NCBI GenBank assembly: GCA_016764035.1
Contig: JAESSQ010000120.1
Coordinates: 1 to 5,322, forward strand
Reading direction: 5' to 3'
DNA: 5,322 nt
DNA from: Gammaproteobacteria bacterium
Lineage (GTDB): Bacteria > Pseudomonadota > Gammaproteobacteria > SZUA-229
The first letter of the stretch is position 1, and each line of letters begins with the position of its first letter. Of the stretch, positions 1-5,322 are shown piece after piece. The translations under genes and the position numbers were made by a program. The notes under the pieces were generated by a model. The model was not told where the DNA came from. It ran no database searches and saw nothing but the letters and a program-made list of their open reading frames with translations.

Positions 1-16
1 ATAAAAAAGTTTTCAC
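1..16 (-). CDS. Start of a B12-regulated gene (only first 5 codons; 3' part outside window)
   Basis: Read on the minus strand, a GTG start at 16-14 follows a strong Shine-Dalgarno GGAGGA (27-22) with a 5-base spacer. The visible residues are M-K-T-F-L, which would suit the start of a signal peptide but prove nothing. The function is inferred only from the leader: a cobalamin riboswitch lies directly upstream. In gammaproteobacteria such riboswitches most often precede btuB-type TonB-dependent B12 receptors, and sometimes B12 synthesis, cobalt transport or B12-independent isozyme genes. Because the coding part is cut at base 1, the product cannot be identified. The GTG is preferred because of the Shine-Dalgarno spacing. 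Confidence 0.6.
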
Positions 17-21
17 AAAAA

Positions 22-44
22 TCCTCCAAAAGAAAAATTGGAGG
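22..44 (-). promoter_or_regulatory. Ribosome-binding-site sequestering hairpin (riboswitch expression platform)
   Basis: On the minus strand CCTCCAA (44-38) and TTGGAGG (29-23) form a perfect 7-bp stem with an 8-base loop. The 3' arm contains the Shine-Dalgarno GGAGGA of the GTG start at 16. Closing this hairpin would block translation. A competing fold that captures the CCTCC arm would free it. The stem is followed by ATTTTTG, so a weak intrinsic terminator is an alternative reading, but the T-run is short and lies between the Shine-Dalgarno and the start codon, which favours translational control. Confidence 0.65.
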
Positions 45-85
45 CAACAAGGAAAGACCAGCACAATATCGCAATCGCACTAACC

Positions 86-350
86 TATACCGTGCCGCCC
101 ACCGCGACTGTATATTTAACATCAGGCCGGTCTCCGGGCTTATGGTGTGTATTCAGACGAATACCTGAATCGTTCCCTTCCCACAAAGCAAGCTTGTTTT
201 AAAAGCAGCTTCGCAGTGGTAGAACCATTCTCACCAATTACCGTTGCGGGGGCAGCGCTAGAATCACTATGTCTGGATTTACCAAACAGCCGTCACTAGC
301 TTCCCGATTATCTTTCTCTGGAAAAAATCGCCAAAAGAAAGCACCTTGAT
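86..350 (-). promoter_or_regulatory. Cobalamin (B12) riboswitch, aptamer plus P13-L13 regulatory hairpin
   Basis: The minus strand carries the hallmarks of the cobalamin riboswitch in the right order: AAGGTGC (347-341); a P2-like hairpin with CTTTCT and AGAAAG arms; GGGAA (305-301); GCTGCCCCCGCAAC (256-243); ACCACTG (220-214); GTGGGAAGG (about 183-175); a hairpin ATTCAG/CTGAAT (170-165/156-151); and the B12 box AGCCCGGAGACCGGCC (140-125). Downstream a small stem TATAC/GTATA (114-110/90-86) displays GCGGTGGGCGG (105-95). Its GCGG-T-GGGC can pair with GCCCCCGC (253-246) over 8 bp with one bulged T, as expected for the L5-L13 kissing interaction of this class. Binding of cobalamin should stabilise that contact and repress the minus-strand gene beginning at base 16. 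The segment between GGGAA and GCTGCC is longer than usual (44 bases). Confidence 0.93.
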
Positions 351-351
351 G

Positions 352-379
352 TTGAAAATTTAAAAATTATTGATATTAA
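352..379 (+). promoter_or_regulatory. Candidate promoter for the MoxR/Bat operon
   Basis: TTGAAA (352-357, 5 of 6 to the -35 consensus) and TATTAA (374-379, 4 of 6) are separated by 16 bases. TG at 371-372 gives an extended -10 (TGn). The start would fall near 386, leaving an untranslated leader of about 140 bases before the MoxR ATG. The site overlaps the candidate minus-strand promoter at 373-401. The surrounding AT-richness keeps confidence low. Confidence 0.35.
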
Positions 380-401
380 TTAGTCGCGTATTACAACACA
401 A
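373..401 (-). promoter_or_regulatory. Candidate promoter for the riboswitch leader
   Basis: On the minus strand TTGTGT (401-396) and TAATAT (378-373) are separated by 17 bases. The -35 box is poor (3 of 6 to the sigma-70 consensus) and the -10 moderate (4 of 6). Transcription would begin near base 366, about 16 bases before the first conserved riboswitch element, which is a sensible position. The region is very AT-rich, so chance matches are likely. Confidence 0.35.
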
Positions 402-524
402 TTAACGATAAAATACACGCCAATACGAACACACACATACAAATGAACTTTCATACTCTGGTTTCGTCTTTACCATTGAATTAAAAAAATAAAAATAACC
501 TCTAATAACAATACCCGATAAAAC

Positions 525-1496
525 ATGTCAAACCTGAAAGCAATACTTAGCCTGAAACAACATATACAAAATCATATCATCGGTCAGGAAATGCTGGTCG
601 ATCGAATGCTAATCGCATTACTCGCCGACGGACATATATTGGTAGAAGGTGCCCCCGGTCTTGCTAAAACGAAAGCCATTAAGGTTTTGAGTGAGGGTAT
701 CGAAAGTGACTTTCACCGCATACAATTTACCCCCGACTTACTGCCTGCCGATTTAACCGGTACCGAAATCTATCGACCACAGGACGCTTCATTCCAATTT
801 CAACAAGGGCCTTTATTTCATAATCTGGTATTAGCCGATGAGATTAATCGCGCACCGGCAAAAGTGCAATCGGCACTACTCGAAGCCATGGCCGAACGTC
901 AGATTACGGTTGGCAAAACAACTTACCCATTACCTGAATTATTCATGGTTATGGCAACACAAAATCCAATCGAACAGGAAGGTACCTACCCACTACCCGA
1001 AGCGCAGCTCGATCGCTTTTTAATGCACGTCAGTGTCGGTTACCCAGAAGCGTCTGCCGAAAAACAGATACTGCAACTGGCACGACAGGAAGCCAGGCAA
1101 CAGACAAAAAACACTACCCCAGCCGTTGTAGAAAAGATTAGCCAGCAGAGTATTTTTGGCGCACGTAATGAGATTCTTGATATTCACATGGCCGACAACC
1201 TGGAAGAATATCTTCTGCAACTGGTACTTGCAACACGTAACCCAGCAGCTTATGGCGAGGATGTTGCCAACTGGTCGTTGTATGGTGCAAGCCCTCGCGC
1301 CACCATCGCACTCGACCGATGTGCCCGTGCCTACGCCTGGTTAGACCAGCGTGACTACGTCAGCCCGGATGATATTCAGGCCATCGCGTTCGATGTTTTA
1401 CGTCATCGTGTCATCCTTAGTTATGAAGCAGAAGCCGAAGGTATTACGCCCGACAGCTTTATTCAGGAATTAATTGCTCGCGTACCTGTTCCATAA
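525..1496 (+). CDS. MoxR-family AAA+ ATPase
   Basis: A 323-residue cytoplasmic AAA+ ATPase of the MoxR family, full length and with all expected motifs. Walker A is EGAPGLAKT (41-49). Walker B is LVLADEIN (101-108, D105-E106). The sensor 1 region is ATQNP (144-148, N147), the arginine-finger region is QLDRF (161-165), and sensor 2 is GASPRA (254-259, R258). The stretch LEAMAERQITV (119-129) is also typical. MoxR proteins are thought to act as chaperone-like ATPases that mature or activate partners carrying von Willebrand A domains, and here such partners follow downstream. It is probably the first gene of the operon. No clear Shine-Dalgarno precedes the ATG (upstream bases CCGATAAAAC), but the start agrees with the family N-terminus (GQE at 20-22). 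A 113-base gap with a long palindrome separates it from the DUF58 gene, so the two may be expressed at different levels. Confidence 0.97.
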   Translation: MSNLKAILSLKQHIQNHIIGQEMLVDRMLIALLADGHILVEGAPGLAKTKAIKVLSEGIESDFHRIQFTPDLLPADLTGTEIYRPQDASFQFQQGPLFHNLVLADEINRAPAKVQSALLEAMAERQITVGKTTYPLPELFMVMATQNPIEQEGTYPLPEAQLDRFLMHVSVGYPEASAEKQILQLARQEARQQTKNTTPAVVEKISQQSIFGARNEILDIHMADNLEEYLLQLVLATRNPAAYGEDVANWSLYGASPRATIALDRCARAYAWLDQRDYVSPDDIQAIAFDVLRHRVILSYEAEAEGITPDSFIQELIARVPVP

Positions 1497-1504
1497 AAAA
1501 GATC

Positions 1505-1599
1505 TTCCGCAAATGCACGCAAATAAACGCAAATTAAAAATAGAAACCAAACATTATTGTCATATTTCTATTTGCGTTCATTCGCGTTTATTTGCGGAA
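1505..1599. repeat. Long imperfect palindrome built from 10-base CGCAAAT units
   Basis: The left arm (1505-1539) holds three copies of GCAAAT exactly 10 bases apart (1509, 1519, 1529). The right arm (1565-1599) holds the reverse units ATTTGC, ATTCGC, ATTTGC, also 10 bases apart (1570, 1580, 1590). The arms pair with position sum 3104: 10 bp perfect at the base (1505-1514 with 1590-1599), then blocks of 4, 3, 9 and 3 bp, with mismatches mostly in the spacers between units; the apical loop is 25 bases. The right arm includes the GG of GGAAAAAG (1596-1603), the likely Shine-Dalgarno of the DUF58 ATG at 1610, so an RNA hairpin could lower its translation. There is no T-tract after the stem, so it is not a simple terminator. 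It may be a member of a dispersed intergenic repeat family. Confidence 0.85.
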
Positions 1600-1609
1600 A
1601 AAGACAACC

Positions 1610-2569
1610 ATGAATAAAAACACCGAAACACAATCTGAAGGCGTCACCTGGATTAGCGCGCAGTCTTTAATCCAGCTACAACTGCAAGCCAGTCAGCTTT
1701 CACTCACTAACAGTAAAGTTCATGCAAAACAAGGCGGCGCTTACCTGTCTTCTTTCAGGGGCCGTGGCATGGAATTCGACGAATCACGCATTTATCAAGC
1801 GGGTGATGATATCCGCAATATGGACTGGCGAGTAACCGCACGTACTGGTACTGCGCACTGCAAAGTATTTAGAGAGGAACGTGAACGACCAGTGCTGCTC
1901 TGGCTGGACCTTAACGCATCCATGATGTTCGCTACTCGTAAAAAATATAAAGCAGTCATCGCCACCGAGATTGCTACACTACTGGCATGGAGCGCAGCAA
2001 AGAATAATGACCGTATCGGCGGACTGATATTTGCAGCCGACCAGCACGTCGAAATTAAACCACGACGTAGCAAAACAGCGGTACTGGATTTTATCGGTCG
2101 CGTGACAAAACATAGCGCATGGTCAGACAATAAAGCACATACCGAAAAGGATACTGAAGCAGCTATTTCACGTTTAAGAAAAGTCACCTTACCCGGTAGT
2201 TTGATCTTTATGATAAGTGACTTTAGTAACATAAGTGAAAAAGCCTTCTCACAACTTGCCGACATCGCACGACATAACGATATTGTGTTAATTAAAATAA
2301 GCGACCCTATCGAAGTTGAACTACCACCATCAGGCAGTTACAAAATAACAGATGGTATAAATGAGCTACAAATACAGACCTCAGCGAAAAAAACTCGAGA
2401 GCAATACCGAAAAAATTATACACATTCCAAACAACAGCTGGAAAAATTTTGCAGACAAAATCGCATGCACCTGATTCATATTTCTACCGGTGATAATACG
2501 TTTGAAAAACTCACCGAAGGCCTGGGTGTACAATCAAATAATAAAGCCCAGTATCGCTCCACACGATGA
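1610..2569 (+). CDS. DUF58 domain-containing protein (VWA-like partner of MoxR)
   Basis: A 319-residue soluble protein with the diagnostic DUF58 block GRGMEFDESRIYQAGDDIR (51-69), then NMDWRVTART (70-79) and FREERERPVLLWLD (87-100). The strands and loop that follow resemble a von Willebrand A fold: the metal-site motif appears as D100-L-N102-A-S104 instead of DxSxS, and LPGSLIFMISDF (194-205) looks like the later acidic strand. No signal peptide or membrane segment is seen, so it should be cytoplasmic, next to MoxR. Its role is inferred from family context: a scaffold or substrate adaptor in MoxR/VWA systems. The ATG at 1610 is chosen over an in-frame TTG at 1592, because the TTG lies inside the palindrome arm while GGAAAAAG (1596-1603) sits at a usable distance before the ATG. 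Its stop overlaps the next start as ATGA (2566-2569). Confidence 0.93.
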   Translation: MNKNTETQSEGVTWISAQSLIQLQLQASQLSLTNSKVHAKQGGAYLSSFRGRGMEFDESRIYQAGDDIRNMDWRVTARTGTAHCKVFREERERPVLLWLDLNASMMFATRKKYKAVIATEIATLLAWSAAKNNDRIGGLIFAADQHVEIKPRRSKTAVLDFIGRVTKHSAWSDNKAHTEKDTEAAISRLRKVTLPGSLIFMISDFSNISEKAFSQLADIARHNDIVLIKISDPIEVELPPSGSYKITDGINELQIQTSAKKTREQYRKNYTHSKQQLEKFCRQNRMHLIHISTGDNTFEKLTEGLGVQSNNKAQYRSTR

Positions 2570-3089
2570 ATGAACAAGCGCTAAATCTTAAAGACATACA
2601 CTTACCCGAACCTATCTTATGGTGGCCGCTAGCACCAGGTTGGTGGATGGTTATTGCTTTATTGTTCGTTGCTGTTGGCCTTTTAGTTATCGCAAAAAAA
2701 TATATCAAAGCAAACAATTAAAACGCGACATTGCTGCTGAACTTGAAATCATTAAGCAACAATTTTCACAAACACAAAACAAACGCGTGCTAGCAAAATC
2801 ACTTTCTATTTTGTTACGCCGCGTTTGCATCAGTTACCAAACCACACAAAATGTTGCGGGGTTAACAGGCGATGACTGGTTACTATGGCTAGACAATGAG
2901 CAGGTGTCTTCGACTACCAGAAACACCGCTAAAAGCCTAAAATTTCAAAGTGAAACCGGCAAAGCATTATTAAAGGCGCCTTACTTGCCTGAAAACTCGG
3001 AACTAGACTTTGATGCAAAGCATTTAATTCGTTTATGCGAATCATGGCTACTGGCATCACACAAAAATAGTCCGACAGAAAAATCATGA
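2566..3089 (+). CDS. DUF4381 membrane protein, split by a -1 frameshift at A AAA AAA
   Basis: The frame opened by ATG 2566 gives a DUF4381 N-terminus: DIHLPEPI at 10-17, WWP (19-21), PGWW (24-27) and a transmembrane helix at about 27-43. It then meets TAA at 2719-2721, ending a 51-residue peptide. The rest of the domain continues in the -1 frame up to TGA 3087-3089, with the basic KQLKRD stretch, an amphipathic helical region, TGDDWLLWLD (101-110) and RLCESWLL. A one-base backward shift at 2694-2700 joins them into a 174-residue protein, close to the usual family length: one N-terminal helix and a cytoplasmic tail. The ATG lacks its own Shine-Dalgarno and overlaps the DUF58 stop (ATGA), suggesting translational coupling; the end overlaps the BatA-like start the same way. 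The gene may be expressed by programmed frameshifting, be broken, or contain a sequencing error. Confidence 0.88.
2694..2700 (+). other. Slippery heptamer A AAA AAA (possible -1 frameshift site)
   Basis: In the frame of ATG 2566 the codons read GCA AAA AAA TAT, so the seven A residues are phased exactly as X XXY YYZ. After a -1 slip the reading continues ATA TAT CAA into the conserved C-terminal part of DUF4381. Only a weak stimulator candidate is visible: AGCAA (2709-2713) can pair with TTGCT (2731-2735), starting 8 bases downstream but only 5 bp long. No Shine-Dalgarno-like stimulator is seen upstream. Adding one A (A8) would equally restore the frame, so RNA polymerase slippage, mutation or a base-calling error fit too. 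Confidence 0.6.
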
Positions 3090-4147
3090 TGGATTTTATC
3101 TGGCCATGGGCGTTTGCAATACTTCCGTTACCGTTTATATTTCGGTTAATTTTACCTCGCGCTAAAAAAACCAACGACGCCGCACTTCGTGTACCCAATT
3201 TATCGACGTTTACACTAGGCAATACGCTTTCTCAGACAACCATCAAAACTCGCTGGCCAATTTTGCTATACAGCCTTGCCTGGCTCTGTTTGATAATTGC
3301 AGTAGCACGTCCACAATGGACAGGTGACATTATCGACCTACCCGTTAGCGGTCGCGATTTAATGCTTGCCATCGACATTTCTAAAAGCATGGACCTCCCC
3401 ATCCGCCACAATCTGCGCTCGGTTAGTAGAATAACGGCAACTAAAGCGGTAGCAAGTGCGTTTATCGATAAACGTGTAGGTGATCGCATCGGCTTAATTC
3501 TGTTTGGTGATCAAGCCTATGTACAGTCACCTCTAACTTTCGACCGAGCTACTGTAAACACCTTATTACAAGAAGCTGTTACCGGTCTTGCTGGGCAGGC
3601 GACTGCCATTGGCGACGCCATTGGTCTCGCTGTAAAACGCCTTGATAAACGTCAGAAAAAATATGTAACCAATAATGATAAAAATGGCGATAATAAAACT
3701 ACTAACGTAAACAACAGTAGCAAAGATGATCGAGTATTAATTTTACTAACCGATGGGGTAAGTAATCGCGGGGAAATTTCGCCATTAAAAGCTGCCGAAC
3801 TTGCTGCAAAAAAAGGCCTAAAGGTTCATACCATTGGCATCGGCAACCGTGGCTCACGCGAGCTAGACGAGCGCACGCTACGCACCATTGCAAAAACAAC
3901 CGGCGGACAATATTTTCGTGCTTACAACACCCATGACTTAAATGAGATTTATTTGCTGCTCGACAAATTAGAACCGGTAGAAAAAGGTGTGGAAAGTTAC
4001 CGCCCAGTGAAAGCGTTGTATTACCTACCGCTAACAGCAAGTATGTTCTTCGCCACACTATTAACGTTATTTTTATATTGTCCGACTTTTTTGCAAACAC
4101 GTTTTAGTACTAGCCGAAATAGTTCTCAGCAGAAAAACCTCTCATGA
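3086..4147 (+). CDS. batA: BatA-like VWA domain membrane protein
   Basis: A 353-residue inner-membrane protein with the BatA plan: two N-terminal hydrophobic segments (about 4-23 and 57-74, the second followed by ARPQW at 74-78), a VWA domain (about 90-295), and a C-terminal transmembrane helix (about 312-332). The metal-ion-dependent adhesion site is complete: DISKS (97-101), the Thr in GQATAIGDA (T173) and LLTDG (D223). FGDQAYVQSPLTFDR (140-154) and IGIGNRGS (250-257) are typical family loops. In Bat systems the VWA domain is exposed outside the cytoplasmic membrane and is thought to bind partner proteins. A lysine- and asparagine-rich stretch at about 188-215 looks like an insertion just before the LILLTDG strand. 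The start overlaps the DUF4381 stop (ATGA). An ATGATG doublet makes Met1 or Met2 possible; the overlapping first ATG is chosen. Its end overlaps the next gene. Confidence 0.94.
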   Translation: MMDFIWPWAFAILPLPFIFRLILPRAKKTNDAALRVPNLSTFTLGNTLSQTTIKTRWPILLYSLAWLCLIIAVARPQWTGDIIDLPVSGRDLMLAIDISKSMDLPIRHNLRSVSRITATKAVASAFIDKRVGDRIGLILFGDQAYVQSPLTFDRATVNTLLQEAVTGLAGQATAIGDAIGLAVKRLDKRQKKYVTNNDKNGDNKTTNVNNSSKDDRVLILLTDGVSNRGEISPLKAAELAAKKGLKVHTIGIGNRGSRELDERTLRTIAKTTGGQYFRAYNTHDLNEIYLLLDKLEPVEKGVESYRPVKALYYLPLTASMFFATLLTLFLYCPTFLQTRFSTSRNSSQQKNLS

Positions 4148-5322
4148 ACGATCTATTTAATACATTACCAGACGAGTTTCTTATTTTATTAAACAGTCTG
4201 CACTTTATTCGGGCCGACTGGTTTTATGCTTTTATTCCATTATTTATATACTTATTTTTATTATATAAAACCACGCAAAATAATAAAAACTGGGCAGCGG
4301 TCATCGACCCTGTATTAACACCTTTTGTGCTATCGAAAACACACAACAAACAACGTCGGTATCCACTACTTTTAATTTTCATCACTGCCAGTCTGTGTAT
4401 AACCGCCCTCGCCGGCCCCGTCTATAAAAAATTACCGCAACCTGTTTACCGCGAACAATCATCACTGGTGATACTTCTCGATTTATCACAATCGATGAAT
4501 GCTGCCGATATAAAACCCTCACGACTATCACGTGCAAAACTAGAACTTTTAGATTTATTGCAAACAAGAAAAACCGGTGAAACCGCATTAATCGTGTATG
4601 CCGCAGATGCCTTTGTGGTTACACCGCTAACAAACGATAACGCCACCATTGCAAACTTGATACCTTCACTAACTACAAACATGATGCCAGCCCAGGGCAG
4701 TAACTTATCGTCTGCACTGAGTAAAACATTTTCTCTATTTACACAAGCTGGCGTAATCAATGGCGACATACTTGTAATAACCGATGATATACACACACGT
4801 GATGAAAGCGCCATTCAGAAGGTGACATCTCAAGGTCATAGATTATCTATTTTTGGTATCGGTACAAGCAGTGGTGGCCCCATACCATTAGACAAAGAGC
4901 ATGGTGGTGGCTTCCTGAAAAACAAGAATGGCGCAATCGTTATTCCAAAATTACAAATCCGTAAACTGCAACGGTACGCGTTAACAGGCACAGGCTTATA
5001 TACATCATTAAAAGCCGATGATGACGATATGGAAAAATTATCACGCTTGTTCCAGTCCACAAAAGTATCCGAAGATACGACGACTAAAGATTTAAACGCA
5101 GATGTTTGGCAAGAGGAAGGACACTGGTTATTACTACCCTTATTATTGTTTGCTGCACTATGGTCGAGAAAAGGCTGGATCGGTGCGCTGCTTCCGTTTG
5201 TATTAGGAACGTTTATCTCAGCGCCACAAACAGCACACGCGATTGATTTGTTAACGCATACACCGGATGAATTATTTAACACGCAATACCTATGGCTGAG
5301 CCGCGATCAAAAAGCGATGCAA
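4144..5322 (+). CDS. batB: BatB-like VWA protein, probably with C-terminal TPR (3' end outside window)
   Basis: The open frame runs 393 codons to the window edge without a stop. Two N-terminal hydrophobic segments (about 26-41 and 74-91) precede a VWA domain with the metal-site motif DLSQS (113-117), a QGSNLSSAL loop (185-192, in place of the usual Thr loop) and ITDD (212-215). FGIGTSSGGPIPL (237-249) followed by GGGFLKNKNG (254-263) is the loop typical of BatB-like proteins. After the domain come two more hydrophobic stretches (about 328-339 and 345-360). The sequence ending LWLSRDQKAMQ resembles the linker into tetratricopeptide repeats found in gammaproteobacterial VWA-TPR fusions, but no repeat is visible before the edge. 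It starts at an ATGA overlap with the preceding VWA gene, so the two VWA proteins are probably made together. A BatD-like gene would be the expected next neighbour. Confidence 0.92.
   Translation, partial: MNDLFNTLPDEFLILLNSLHFIRADWFYAFIPLFIYLFLLYKTTQNNKNWAAVIDPVLTPFVLSKTHNKQRRYPLLLIFITASLCITALAGPVYKKLPQPVYREQSSLVILLDLSQSMNAADIKPSRLSRAKLELLDLLQTRKTGETALIVYAADAFVVTPLTNDNATIANLIPSLTTNMMPAQGSNLSSALSKTFSLFTQAGVINGDILVITDDIHTRDESAIQKVTSQGHRLSIFGIGTSSGGPIPLDKEHGGGFLKNKNGAIVIPKLQIRKLQRYALTGTGLYTSLKADDDDMEKLSRLFQSTKVSEDTTTKDLNADVWQEEGHWLLLPLLLFAALWSRKGWIGALLPFVLGTFISAPQTAHAIDLLTHTPDELFNTQYLWLSRDQKAMQ

Noticed and set aside
22..44. Hairpin before the minus-strand gene as an intrinsic terminator
   Set aside because: The stem arm is itself the Shine-Dalgarno and the following T-run is only five bases, between it and the start codon; RBS masking is the better reading.
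443..484. Short 13-codon reading frame upstream of MoxR
   Set aside because: It has no Shine-Dalgarno, no recognisable features and a length expected by chance.
1505..1599. Palindrome as an intrinsic terminator ending a MoxR-only transcript
   Set aside because: No T-tract follows the stem on the plus strand and the gene order of the module continues; partial attenuation cannot be excluded.
1592..1609. In-frame TTG at 1592 as the DUF58 start
   Set aside because: It lies inside the palindrome arm and before the GGAAAAAG element, which is placed to serve the ATG at 1610.
1795..2265. 156-codon minus-strand open frame inside the DUF58 gene
   Set aside because: It is antisense to a strongly conserved DUF58 domain, has no family resemblance and no start signal; a shadow frame.
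2619..2720. Separate gene starting at the ATG at 2619 in the frame of the DUF4381 C-terminus
   Set aside because: The first residues in that frame before 2700 look like out-of-frame reading. The other frame over the same bases carries the conserved WWP, PGWW and transmembrane segment, so the frame change at 2694-2700 explains the gene better.
4836..5282. 148-codon minus-strand open frame inside the BatB-like gene
   Set aside because: The plus strand here encodes the recognisable end of the VWA domain and membrane segments; the antisense frame shows no protein-like motifs.

Overview
The window looks like a piece of a gammaproteobacterial chromosome of moderate to low G+C. The evidence is the gene order MoxR ATPase, DUF58, DUF4381, VWA (BatA-like), VWA (BatB-like), together with a Gram-negative style cobalamin riboswitch. 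No species can be named from the sequence.

Layout. Bases 1-16 hold only the first five codons of a minus-strand gene. Bases 17 to about 350 are its long leader, read on the minus strand. The leader contains a clear cobalamin (B12) riboswitch (about 350 down to 86) and a hairpin that can hide the ribosome binding site (44 down to 22). The leader predicts that the cut-off gene is B12-controlled, most likely an outer-membrane B12 receptor, but no receptor sequence is visible. Bases 350-524 are the divergent intergenic region, with weak candidate promoters for both directions. From 525 to the right edge everything lies on the plus strand: MoxR AAA+ ATPase (525-1496), a 113-base gap filled by a long imperfect palindrome made of 10-base units (1505-1599), DUF58 (1610-2569), DUF4381 (2566-3089), BatA-like VWA protein (3086-4147) and BatB-like VWA protein (4144 to beyond 5322). 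The last four genes are joined by three identical ATGA stop/start overlaps.

How it works together. This is the conserved Bat-type MoxR/VWA module. A cytoplasmic MoxR ATPase is thought to act, chaperone-like, with a soluble DUF58 protein and membrane-anchored VWA proteins, and has been linked to envelope or oxidative stress tolerance in other bacteria. The exact substrate is not known.

The most unusual point is in the DUF4381 gene. Its N-terminal membrane anchor and its C-terminal domain are in different frames, joined exactly at A AAA AAA (2694-2700), a perfect -1 ribosomal slippery heptamer placed at the end of the transmembrane segment. It may be a programmed frameshift, a real one-base deletion, or a homopolymer error in the assembly; the sequence alone cannot decide. 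The second unusual element is the palindrome between the MoxR and DUF58 genes, whose right arm contains the DUF58 ribosome binding site.
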